13,224 nucleotides of DNA, from the NCBI GenBank assembly GCA_022824605.1, contig JAJDZO010000362.1, forward strand, positions 1-13,224, written 5' to 3'. This document shows positions 6,637 through 13,224 of the stretch, piece after piece. The notes beneath the pieces are model-generated. The model worked only from the letters and a program-made list of their open reading frames with translations, made no database searches and had not been told where the DNA came from. A program made the position numbers and the translations under genes. Position 1 is the first letter of the stretch. The number at the start of each line of letters is the position of its first letter. This DNA comes from Acidimicrobiia bacterium (GTDB lineage: Bacteria; Actinomycetota; Acidimicrobiia; Acidimicrobiales; Aldehydirespiratoraceae).

Positions 6637-7788
6637 ATGACCGACACGAGCGTCGTCCACCCAGAGCGGCTCACCGTCGATCAACTTCAGATCGCGCCCG
6701 GGCGCCGACACCGCGAGGTGATCATCCGCTACACGCTGCTGGTGACGGCACTCGTGTCGGTGCTGGTAAGCACGCTGATCGTGTGGAGCCTTCTGCGGGA
6801 GGCGTGGACCTTCATCACCGAGGTCGTGTGGGCCGACACCTGGGGCCAGCAGGGATGGTTCCCCCGCCGGGGCCTTTACGACATACCCACGATCGTCGTT
6901 CCGTCGCTGATCGTCACCGGCATCGCCATGGTGGTGGCTGGACCGCTGGGCCTCGGCGCGGCGGTGTACCTGTCGGAGTACGCCAACCCCAGGGTCAGAT
7001 CCTGGCTCAAGCCCGCGCTGGAGATCCTGGCCGGAATCCCTTCGGTGGTGCTCGGGTTCTTCGCTCTCACCTGGATCGCACCCAACATCGTGGGGCGCAT
7101 CGGCAAAGACACCTTCCTGATCGTGGGCGCCGTGGTGCTGCTCGGATACGCGGCGGTGGCCGCCGGCATCGCCCGGGTGAAGGTGAAGCAGTACCGCGAG
7201 GGCGCAGCCGATCCGTCCGCTCGCGTCGGCGCGGTGGCGTCGATAGCGACGCTGATCGTGGTATTCGGCCTGGCTGCGGCCTGGATCCTCAACGTGTGGC
7301 TGGACTTCGCCCCCAACGGTGCCGGCTCACTGGCCGCCGCGGGGATCGGTGTGGGAGTGCTGACCATCCCGCTGGTGGCCTCCATCTCCGAGGACGCCAT
7401 GGCGGCCGTGCCCGACGCGCTGCGAGAGGCGTCGGCCGGGCTCGGTGCCCGCAAGATGGCCACCGCCACCACCGTGGTGCTGCCCGCAGCCATCTCGGGC
7501 ATCGTGGCCGCCTTCATCGTGGCCGTCTCCCGAGCGCTGGGCGAGACCATGGTGGTGTTCATGGCCGGCGGCGCGGCCGACGCAGCCCGTTTCACCGACT
7601 CGCCCTTCGAGGGCGGCCTCACCATGACCGCAGCCATGGCGTCGCTGGCGTCGGGCACCGACAGCGTGGTGGGCGAGGGGCTCACCTTCCAGAGCCTCTA
7701 CTTCGTGGGCCTGATGCTGTTCCTGCTGACGTTGAGCCTCAACATCATCGCAGCCCGCTTCGTGTCCAAGGTCCGGGAGGCCTACTAG
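6637..7788 (+). CDS. pstC: Phosphate ABC transporter permease PstC
   Basis: This 383-residue inner-membrane permease pairs with PstA to form the phosphate channel. It has a cytoplasmic N-terminal tail, a first helix at 32-53, then PTIVVPSLIVTGIAMVVAGPLGLGAAVYLSEYA (84-116) and LEILAGIPSVVLGFFAL (128-144), both typical of PstC. The EAA loop that contacts PstB is EDAMAAVPDALREASAGLGARKM (252-274), and SRALGETM (298-305) is also typical. It is longer than the roughly 320 residues usual in enterobacteria because two extra hydrophobic segments (about 159-180 and 199-222) and a charged loop lie between APNIVG and the GVLTIPLVASI helix. It starts at ATG 6637, 51 bp after pstS, with no strong ribosome-binding site visible. 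Confidence 0.93.
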   Translation: MTDTSVVHPERLTVDQLQIAPGRRHREVIIRYTLLVTALVSVLVSTLIVWSLLREAWTFITEVVWADTWGQQGWFPRRGLYDIPTIVVPSLIVTGIAMVVAGPLGLGAAVYLSEYANPRVRSWLKPALEILAGIPSVVLGFFALTWIAPNIVGRIGKDTFLIVGAVVLLGYAAVAAGIARVKVKQYREGAADPSARVGAVASIATLIVVFGLAAAWILNVWLDFAPNGAGSLAAAGIGVGVLTIPLVASISEDAMAAVPDALREASAGLGARKMATATTVVLPAAISGIVAAFIVAVSRALGETMVVFMAGGAADAARFTDSPFEGGLTMTAAMASLASGTDSVVGEGLTFQSLYFVGLMLFLLTLSLNIIAARFVSKVREAY

Positions 7789-7790
7789 AG

Positions 7791-7837
7791 ATGCACCACC
7801 CATGAACAGCGCCGTGCCGACCCGCCGAGCACCATGA
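7791..7837 (+). other. Two ATGA-linked micro-ORFs leading into pstA
   Basis: After the pstC stop (7786-7788), ATG 7791 encodes MHHP and stops at TGA 7803-7805. That stop overlaps ATG 7802, which encodes MNSAVPTRRAP and stops at TGA 7835-7837, overlapping the pstA ATG 7834. GGGAGG (7775-7780) precedes the first ATG by 10 nt, while pstA itself has no convincing ribosome-binding site. This may be a reinitiation relay. The peptides resemble nothing known to me and a chance arrangement is possible. Confidence 0.35.
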
Positions 7838-8796
7838 TCAGCCGCCTGTCGGATGACAAGTCCCGGGCCGCCATCGCCGCCTCGATCGAGCGACGCCGGA
7901 TCGACACCCGGGGCCTGCTGTTCCGTACCCTGCTGCAGACCTGCCTGCTGCTCACGCTGGCACTGCTGGCCGTGCTGCTCATCACCGTGCTGTTCGACAG
8001 CACCGATCAGCTCGGCACCCGATTCTGGGACTTCCTCCAAGGCACGCTGCGCTCGCAGTCAGGCGACGCGCGCCTCGGAGTTCACCAGGGCATCTACGGC
8101 TCGATGTGGATCGCCATCATCGTGGCGCTTCTGGCCTTTCCCATCGGCATCGGCGCAGCCGTGTACCTCGAGGAATACGCCCCCAGGAACAGGTTCACCT
8201 CGTTCATCGAGGTCAACATCCGCAACCTTGCCGGTGTGCCGTCGGTGGTGTACGGGCTGCTCGGGCTGGCACTGCTGCTCAACGGCCAGATCTTCGGCCT
8301 CGACCGCTTCACCGGCGGCCGCTCCACCCTCTCGGGGGGGATCACCCTGGCCATCCTGGCGCTGCCCATCGTGGTGATCACCTCGGGCGAGGCCTTCCGG
8401 GCGGTGCCCGCCGCGCTGCGCGAAGGCGCCTACGGCGTGGGAGCCACCCGATGGGAGATGATCCGCACCCAGGTGCTGCCCTACGCAGCGCCGGGCATCC
8501 TCACCGGCACGCTGCTGTCGATGGCCCGAGCAGTCGGCGAGGCCGCTCCTTTGATCCTGGTGGGCGCGGTTACCGGGCGCCTCGGCGACAACCCGGGCCT
8601 GTTCGACATCGGCGCGCTCGACGAGCGGTTCACCGCCCTGCCCATAGTGATCACCAGCTGGACCGTGCAGTCGGGCCGCGACCCCGGTTTCGCCACCGCG
8701 GCGGCCGCCGCCATCGTGGTGCTGCTCGTGTTCGTGCTAATGATGAACTCCGCCGCCATCCTGCTTCGGAACCGGTTCGAGAAGAAGAGAGGCTGA
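7834..8796 (+). CDS. pstA: Phosphate ABC transporter permease PstA
   Basis: This is a 320-residue integral membrane protein, the second half of the phosphate channel. Hydrophobic segments lie near 29-53, 87-111, 134-150, 168-186, 217-240 and 286-311. Family signatures are GIYGSMWIAIIVALLAFPIGIGAAVYLEEYA (86-116), NIRNLAGVPSVVYGLLGL (128-145), the EAA loop GEAFRAVPAALREGAYGVGATRWEM (185-209) and MARAVGEAAPLILVGA (230-245). The length is close to the usual 290-320. The start is ATG 7834, preceded by two short overlapping micro-ORFs; pstB follows 1 bp after its stop, which indicates an operon with tight coupling. Confidence 0.94.
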   Translation: MISRLSDDKSRAAIAASIERRRIDTRGLLFRTLLQTCLLLTLALLAVLLITVLFDSTDQLGTRFWDFLQGTLRSQSGDARLGVHQGIYGSMWIAIIVALLAFPIGIGAAVYLEEYAPRNRFTSFIEVNIRNLAGVPSVVYGLLGLALLLNGQIFGLDRFTGGRSTLSGGITLAILALPIVVITSGEAFRAVPAALREGAYGVGATRWEMIRTQVLPYAAPGILTGTLLSMARAVGEAAPLILVGAVTGRLGDNPGLFDIGALDERFTALPIVITSWTVQSGRDPGFATAAAAAIVVLLVFVLMMNSAAILLRNRFEKKRG

Positions 8797-8797
8797 G

Positions 8798-9673
<876 letters not shown>

Positions 9674-9684
9674 CAGGGACCACC

Positions 9685-9723
9685 ATGACACAACAGACCC
9701 GCAAGGGCGAACAGACCCGATGA
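9685..9723 (+). CDS. 12-codon micro-ORF, first step of a relay to phoU
   Basis: ATG 9685 encodes MTQQTRKGEQTR and ends at TGA 9721-9723, overlapping the next ATG (9720) as ATGA. AGGGA (9675-9679) stands 5 nt before it, making it the best-placed ribosome-binding site between pstB and phoU. The peptide is nearly the N terminus of PhoU itself (MTEQTRKG). I infer a leader or coupling role; a stable product is doubtful. Confidence 0.4.
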   Translation: MTQQTRKGEQTR

Positions 9724-9797
9724 CCGAACAGACCCGCAAGCTCGAACAGACCCGCAAGGGCGAGCAGACCCGATGACTGAGCAGACCCGCAAGGGCT
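9694..9797 (+). repeat. 17/18-bp tandem repeat array at the phoU start
   Basis: The core CAGACCCG recurs at 9694, 9712, 9729, 9747, 9765 and 9782, at steps of 18, 17, 18, 18 and 17 bp. The 18-bp units read through as (E)QTRKG/L. The 17-bp units contain CGATGAC, which closes one frame with TGA and opens the next with ATG. The last unit is the 5' end of phoU. This looks like repeated duplication of the phoU start. Confidence 0.85.
9720..9776 (+). CDS. 18-codon micro-ORF, second step of the relay to phoU
   Basis: ATG 9720 encodes MTEQTRKLEQTRKGEQTR and ends at TGA 9774-9776, overlapping the phoU ATG (9773) as ATGA. It carries three copies of the EQTRK motif. No good ribosome-binding site precedes it, so initiation by ribosomes finishing the previous micro-ORF is the likely route. 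It may be only a by-product of the tandem duplication. Confidence 0.4.
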   Translation: MTEQTRKLEQTRKGEQTR

Positions 9798-10534
9798 TCC
9801 ACGCCGAGATCGACGAGATCAGCGACCTGATCGTGCAGCTCGCCGCCCGGGCCGGCGACGCCGTGGCCCGAGCCACCGACGCCCTGCTGCGCTACGACCT
9901 GGTGGAAGCCCAGCAGGTGATCGACGACGACGACTACATCGATGTGGCCGCCATCGAGGTGGAGGAGAAATGTCAGAGCCTGCTGGCCCTGCAACAGCCC
10001 ATGGCCGGCGACCTGCGCCAGATCCTGGCCGCCATGTGGATCACCGGCGAACTGGAACGCACCGGCGGACTGGCCTGCAACATCTGCAAAGGCGCCCGCC
10101 GAATGTTCCGCACCGAGCTTCCGCCCCGGCTGCGGGGCCTCATCGCCGAGATGAACGAGGAGGCCATCCGGCTGATCCGGTTGGCGGTGGATTCCTACTC
10201 CGAGCACGACGCCGCCCTGGCCAGCGCCCTCGACGACATCGACGACCGCCTCGACAGCCTGCACCGCACCTTCGTGAAGACGCTGCTTGAGTCGAGCCGC
10301 ACCCACGATCTCGATGTGCAGCCGTCGGTGCAGCTTGCGCTGATCGCCCGCTACTACGAGCGCATCGGCGACCACGCCGTGAACATCGGCGACCGGGTGC
10401 GCTACATGGTGTCGGGCATCATGCCGTGGCGGGTGGGGCTGGATCGCCACCGCGTCGGCGACGAACCGAGAATGCGGGGTCTGTCCGCCGACGCGGTCGA
10501 GATGTCCTCCAACGGCGACGACCACGCCGATTAG
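9773..10534 (+). CDS. phoU: Phosphate transport system regulator PhoU
   Basis: PhoU is a cytoplasmic helical protein that holds the phosphate sensor kinase off and limits Pst activity when phosphate is plentiful. This one has 253 residues. The two PhoU helical bundles are visible: the first about 8-115 (AEIDEISDLIVQLAARAGDAV, AAIEVEEKCQSLLALQQPMAGDLRQI, ELERTGGLACNICK) and the second about 125-215 (DDIDDRLDSLHRTF, RYYERIGDHAVNIGDRV). The second metal motif ERIGDHAVNIGD (196-207) is intact. The first (95-104) reads ERTGGLACNI, with Gly where Asp is common, so metal binding may be asymmetric. A polar tail of about 35 residues follows the fold. Its ATG overlaps the stop of the preceding micro-ORF. 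Confidence 0.93.
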   Translation: MTEQTRKGFHAEIDEISDLIVQLAARAGDAVARATDALLRYDLVEAQQVIDDDDYIDVAAIEVEEKCQSLLALQQPMAGDLRQILAAMWITGELERTGGLACNICKGARRMFRTELPPRLRGLIAEMNEEAIRLIRLAVDSYSEHDAALASALDDIDDRLDSLHRTFVKTLLESSRTHDLDVQPSVQLALIARYYERIGDHAVNIGDRVRYMVSGIMPWRVGLDRHRVGDEPRMRGLSADAVEMSSNGDDHAD

Positions 10535-10542
10535 GCCTGTAC

Positions 10543-10637
10543 CGCGATGACTACGCTCATCGTGAAAGTGCTGCTGGGGGCGGCCTTGCCCCTTGCTGTC
10601 GATCTTGAGACTGCGGCGCGATGACCACGCTCATCGT
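10543..10637 (+). repeat. Direct repeat of the kinase gene start (74-bp spacing)
   Basis: Bases 10543-10563 and 10617-10637 match at 20 of 21 positions around CGCGATGAC(T/C)ACGCTCATCGT. The second copy is the start of the histidine kinase gene, and the first opens a micro-ORF with the same N terminus (MTTLIV). The spacing of 74 bp puts the two copies in different frames. Confidence 0.85.
10547..10624 (+). CDS. 25-codon micro-ORF with duplicated kinase N terminus
   Basis: ATG 10547 begins 12 nt after the phoU stop, encodes a peptide starting MTTLIVKVLLGAALPL, and ends at TGA 10622-10624, overlapping the kinase ATG 10621 as ATGA. The hydrophobic peptide echoes the kinase membrane segment (MTTLIVAVVVGVGG). 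I infer translational coupling between phoU and the kinase; expression of the peptide is unproven. Confidence 0.4.
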   Translation: MTTLIVKVLLGAALPLAVDLETAAR

Positions 10638-11850
10638 TGCCGTGGTGGTGGGCGTGGGCGGTGTGTTGGTGGGCGTCGCCGTCGAGCGGGTTCGGCTGCG
10701 CCGTTGGCTTCGGGGTGTCGGCGCGGCGCCGTCCGGCGTCGATCCGATGAGCCGCTCAGAATCGGGTCGGCCGGTGTCGGTCCGTCAGGCAGTGGAAGAC
10801 GCCCACCGGCGCGCCGCTCTCGCCGAGTCCGGTCGGCTGTCGGCCGAGTCGGCTGAGCGGCGCCTCACCTCCAGCCTGGACGCTCTGCAGTCCGGGCTGG
10901 TCCTGTGCGACCGCTCCGGAGAGGTGGTCGCCCGCAACTCGGCCGCCACTGCGCTGCTGCAAGCCCGACACGGTGAGGCTCTGGTGGCCGGCGTGATCAA
11001 GGATCTTCTCGAGCGGGCCCGCACCGGCGAGCATGTGACCATCAACGTCGATCTGCACGCCGAGCCCCGGCGCAGCTACGAGGTGCAGGCCGGGCCGGTG
11101 GAGCGCGACGGCGAGGTGCTCGGCGCGGTGGCGTTGGTGCGCGACACCACCGAACAGCACCGCATCGAATCGGTGCGGCGCGACTTCGTGGCCAACGTCA
11201 GCCACGAGCTCAAGACTCCCATCGGCGCGCTCAGCCTGCTGGCCGACTCGCTGGCCGCGGACTCCGACCCCGAGGTGGCCGCCGGACTCGCAGGCCGGAT
11301 GCAGATCGAGATCCAGCGGGTGGCCAACACCATCGACGACCTGTTGACCCTAGCCATGCTCGAGGACGACAGCAGCCGGCCGACAGAGACCGTCGACGTG
11401 GCCGCAGTGCTGTCGGCGTCGGTGGACCGCATCTCCGCCACGGCTGAACAGAACAGCGTGGAGGTGATCGTCTCGCTGCCTGCTGATACGGGGCCGATAC
11501 GGGGATCACGGCTGCAGCTCGAGTCGGCGGTGCTCAACCTGCTCGACAACGCGGTGAAGTTCAGCGATCCCGGTGGCCGGGTCGGCATCGACGTCGAGGT
11601 CGGCGAACAAACCCTGAAGCTGTCGGTGAGCGACAAAGGCATCGGCATCCCGGCGGCCGAGCAGTCCCGCATCTTCGAGCGCTTCTACCGGGTGGACCGG
11701 GCCCGCAGCCGCAACACAGGAGGAACCGGCCTGGGGCTGTCGATCGTGCGCCACGTCGCCCTCAACCACGGCGGCGACGTGACCGTGGCCTCACGCGAGG
11801 GCTACGGCACCAAGTTCACCCTCACCCTCCCCACCAGCACCACCGCCTAG
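10621..11850 (+). CDS. Sensor histidine kinase, PhoR/SenX3 type
   Basis: The 409-residue membrane kinase probably signals phosphate status from the Pst/PhoU complex to a PhoP/RegX3-type regulator. One N-terminal membrane segment (about 4-21) is followed by a basic stretch. A PAS-like domain (about 84-178) follows, starting at LDALQSGLVLCDRSGEVVARNSAA. Then come HisKA with FVANVSHELKTPIGAL (phospho-acceptor His195) and the ATPase domain with N box LNLLDNAVKF (Asn310), G1 DKGIGIP (338-344), F box IFERFYRVD (351-359) and G2 GTGLGLSIV (368-376). Only one clear membrane helix and almost no periplasmic part are seen, as in SenX3. Its place directly after phoU and behind the Pho box supports the phosphate role. 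The usual adjacent response regulator is missing; the next gene is imuA-like. Confidence 0.92.
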   Translation: MTTLIVAVVVGVGGVLVGVAVERVRLRRWLRGVGAAPSGVDPMSRSESGRPVSVRQAVEDAHRRAALAESGRLSAESAERRLTSSLDALQSGLVLCDRSGEVVARNSAATALLQARHGEALVAGVIKDLLERARTGEHVTINVDLHAEPRRSYEVQAGPVERDGEVLGAVALVRDTTEQHRIESVRRDFVANVSHELKTPIGALSLLADSLAADSDPEVAAGLAGRMQIEIQRVANTIDDLLTLAMLEDDSSRPTETVDVAAVLSASVDRISATAEQNSVEVIVSLPADTGPIRGSRLQLESAVLNLLDNAVKFSDPGGRVGIDVEVGEQTLKLSVSDKGIGIPAAEQSRIFERFYRVDRARSRNTGGTGLGLSIVRHVALNHGGDVTVASREGYGTKFTLTLPTSTTA

Positions 11851-11855
11851 GAGGC

Positions 11856-11890
11856 CGAGCGAAAGCTCGAACCGGCCGACCTTCGGCTGG
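11856..11890 (+). terminator. Two consecutive hairpins after the phosphate operon
   Basis: CGAGC-GAAA-GCTCG (11856-11869) is a 5-bp stem with a GNRA-type tetraloop. CCGGCCGA (11872-11879) then pairs with TCGGCTGG (11883-11890), with one wobble, around a 3-nt loop. They start a few bases after the kinase stop codon. Without a U-tract this is not a textbook intrinsic terminator, but U-less hairpins are often proposed for high-G+C actinobacteria. Confidence 0.5.
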
Positions 11891-11896
11891 CTAAAG

Positions 11897-11910
11897 CGAA
11901 CATACGTTTG
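11897..11910 (+). promoter_or_regulatory. SOS box (LexA operator)
   Basis: CGAACATACGTTTG fits the Gram-positive/actinobacterial LexA consensus CGAACRNRYGTTYG at every position. It sits immediately upstream of the -10 element of the imuA-like gene, where bound LexA would block RNA polymerase. This predicts induction by DNA damage. Confidence 0.85.
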
Positions 11911-11916
11911 TATAGT
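11911..11916 (+). promoter_or_regulatory. -10 element of a probably leaderless promoter
   Basis: TATAGT directly abuts the SOS box. Its end lies 6 nt before the ATG at 11923, the usual distance from a -10 box to the transcription start, so the mRNA may begin at the A of the ATG. No good -35 or ribosome-binding site is visible, which fits a leaderless transcript. Confidence 0.5.
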
Positions 11917-11922
11917 GGGTTG

Positions 11923-12672
11923 ATGGCGGATCTTGCTGTGGAGCGGGTGCCTTCCGGGCGGTTCGACGCGCTCGCGGTGGGAGCCCACGAGCGGCGGCTG
12001 CCCGTGGAGGAGGCGCTGTCGGCGCTGCTGCCGCAGGGCGGTATCCGGCGAGGAACCGCGGTTTCGGTCGGTGGTCACGGAGCGACGACGCTGGCTATGG
12101 CGTTGGCGGCCGAAGCCTCGCGGCGCGGCAGTTGGGTGGCCGTGGTCGGGATGGCCGATCTGGGCGTGACCGCGCTGGCCGAACGAGATGTCGATCTGCA
12201 GCGTTGGGTGCTGTTGGACCCCCCTGAGCGGGGGCGAGGCCCAACCATGGCGGCCGACGTGCTGGGCGCGGCGGTGGGCGGCTTCGACCTTGTGCTGCTG
12301 GGGCCGGCGGTCCGGGTGGCGGGTGCGACGGCGCGGCGGCTGCTGGCCCGGATGCGCGATCACGGCACCTCGCTGATCTGTGCTCTCAGCGGCGCGGCAG
12401 ACGGTTCTGTGGCGGACATGGCAGCCGGTTTGCAGCCGGAGGTGCGCCTGAGCATCGAACAGCCACGGTGGAGCGGAATCGACGACGGCCACGGGCGGCT
12501 GCTGGCCCGTCGTGTCGAAGTGGCTGTCGAAGGCCGGGGGGCAGCGTCGCGGCCTCGCCGCATGCTGATATGGCTGCCCTCGGAAGACGGCCGGGTGATA
12601 CGCGCAGAGCCGGACCAGGCCACTGAATCCGGCCGCCGACTCGAAGACGCCGAAGAACGCCTAACGGGCTAG
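11923..12672 (+). CDS. ImuA-like RecA-fold protein of the SOS mutasome
   Basis: This 249-residue protein has a RecA-like core: LPQGGIRRGTAVSVGGHGATTLAMALAAEA (36-65), then VAVVGMADLGVTAL, RWVLLDPP and GGFDLVLLGPAV. The Walker A loop is degenerate (GGHGATT, 50-56), with Ala where Lys is expected, so ATP hydrolysis is doubtful; loss of this Lys is plausible for ImuA'-type accessory proteins. Members of this group work with ImuB and DnaE2 in damage-induced mutagenesis. Support comes from the SOS box directly upstream and an imuB-like gene 19 bp downstream. I chose ATG 11923 because the in-frame TTG at 11908 lies inside the SOS box, before the -10 element. A generic RecA-like protein is the alternative. 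Confidence 0.8.
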   Translation: MADLAVERVPSGRFDALAVGAHERRLPVEEALSALLPQGGIRRGTAVSVGGHGATTLAMALAAEASRRGSWVAVVGMADLGVTALAERDVDLQRWVLLDPPERGRGPTMAADVLGAAVGGFDLVLLGPAVRVAGATARRLLARMRDHGTSLICALSGAADGSVADMAAGLQPEVRLSIEQPRWSGIDDGHGRLLARRVEVAVEGRGAASRPRRMLIWLPSEDGRVIRAEPDQATESGRRLEDAEERLTG

Positions 12673-12683
12673 CTCTCCCCCAG

Positions 12684-12815
12684 CGCAACCGATGGCTCCT
12701 GAACGTTCATCCCAGCGACCTCAACCCGCAACGCCGGGACCGGCCCACCGGCACCCCCCGACGCAACCAATGGCACCTGAAGCGCCTCTGCGGCGACCTC
12801 AACCCGCAACGCCGG
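12684..12815 (+). repeat. 78-bp in-frame duplication at the imuB start
   Basis: GCAACC(G/A)ATGGC(T/A)CCTGAA occurs at 12684 and 12762. Within the copies, a 23-bp run starting GCGACCTCAACCCGCAACG is identical at 12715-12737 and 12793-12815. The offset is 78 bp (26 codons), so both copies are read in the same frame, as MAPE...QRPQPATP and MAPE...RRPQPATP. Confidence 0.85.
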
Positions 12816-13224
12816 AGCGGATGGTGGTGGTCGATCTTGGCGACATCGACGCCGGCGACTGCGAACCGGTGGCCGCTGCGCTGGAGCAGTTCACTCCCAC
12901 CGCAGAGGCGCTGCGGCCTGGACTGCACGCCTTCGCGGCGAGAGGGCCGTCGCGCTATTTCGGCGGCGAGCAGACCCTGGCCGAACTCGTCGCCCAGGCC
13001 GCCGCGGATGCAGCGCCGTCGGCTTCGAGGGCAGCGGTGGGAGTGGCCGACGGCCTCTTCGCGGCCGGCGCCGCGGCCCGGATCGCGGTGAATACCGCGG
13101 GGCTGTCCACCGCCGGGCTGTCCACCGCCGAGCCGCCGGTCACCGCTGCGATCTTGACGGTGCCGCCTCACGAGGCTCGGCAGTTCCTGGCCGATCTGCC
13201 GCTGGCCTTCCTTGCCGAGGCGGT
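12692..13224 (+). CDS. ImuB-like Y-family polymerase homologue (3' partial, unusual N terminus)
   Basis: The frame opens at ATG 12692 and runs off the right edge with 177 full codons. From residue 44 (MVVVDLGDIDAG) it follows the ImuB pattern: CEPVAAALEQFTPTAEALRPGL, AARGPSRYFGGEQTLAELV and AAVGVADGLFAAGAAARIA, ending in LADLPLAFLAEA. ImuB proteins are usually catalytically dead Y-family relatives that bridge ImuA', DnaE2 and the sliding clamp. Family members normally begin with about 60 residues including a WCPDWPV-like strand and an RRREAQ helix. Here residues 1-43 are instead a Pro/Arg-rich double copy of MAPE...RPQPATP, whose end (LRRPQPATPE) looks like a remnant of that helix. ATG 12770 and ATG 12821 are alternative starts, and none has a good ribosome-binding site. 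It follows the imuA-like gene by 19 bp, probably in the same SOS operon. Confidence 0.75.
   Translation, partial: MAPERSSQRPQPATPGPAHRHPPTQPMAPEAPLRRPQPATPERMVVVDLGDIDAGDCEPVAAALEQFTPTAEALRPGLHAFAARGPSRYFGGEQTLAELVAQAAADAAPSASRAAVGVADGLFAAGAAARIAVNTAGLSTAGLSTAEPPVTAAILTVPPHEARQFLADLPLAFLAEA

Noticed and set aside
6006..7805. 599-codon open frame on the + strand overlapping pstS and pstC
   Set aside because: It is Arg/His/Pro-rich and out of frame with two unmistakable genes. It is a shadow.

Overview
The window is high-G+C DNA and most likely comes from an actinobacterium. The evidence is a pstSCAB-phoU-sensor kinase cluster preceded by GTTCAC-type 11-bp Pho repeats, an SOS box of the Gram-positive CGAAC...GTTYG type in front of an imuA-like/imuB pair, and extracellular proteins with long poly-threonine linkers. 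An Acidimicrobiia-like source fits the poly-Thr surface proteins, but that is inference and the sequence does not prove it.

Left part (1-5278). A + strand gene enters from the left edge. It encodes an Ala/Glu-rich helical region, a poly-Thr linker and a C-terminal thioredoxin-like domain. The first active-site position of that domain is an in-frame TGA (UxxC in place of CxxC), and a hairpin follows at once. I read this as a selenocysteine protein that ordinary gene calling would split in two. Convergent to it is a minus-strand toxin-antitoxin operon (DUF1778 ribbon-helix-helix antitoxin, then a TacT-like GNAT toxin, with an ATGA overlap). Upstream of that, also on the minus strand, is a gene of about 1,100 codons for a secreted, C-terminally membrane-anchored protein with seven Calx-beta repeats and two poly-Thr linkers. 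A large nested inverted repeat lies between the Calx-beta stop codon and the antitoxin. It holds the antitoxin promoter and could also terminate the Calx-beta transcript.

Middle part (5279-11850). A divergent intergenic region with four Pho-box units leads into pstS, pstC, pstA, pstB, phoU and a PhoR/SenX3-type histidine kinase, all on the + strand. Together these make the high-affinity phosphate ABC importer, its negative regulator and its sensor. The matching response regulator is not in the window. In front of pstA, phoU and the kinase, short ATGA-linked micro-ORFs fill the gaps. Before phoU and the kinase these micro-ORFs are duplicated copies of the following gene's own start.

Right part (11851-13224). 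Two hairpins close the phosphate operon. A consensus SOS box and a -10 element then sit directly at the ATG of an imuA-like RecA-fold gene, followed by a right-truncated imuB-like gene (error-prone repair). The imuB reading frame lacks the usual N-terminal Y-family segment and starts with a 78-bp in-frame duplication.

The observations most worth following up are the UGA-encoded selenocysteine in the thioredoxin domain and the repeated start-region duplications and micro-ORF relays along the right half.
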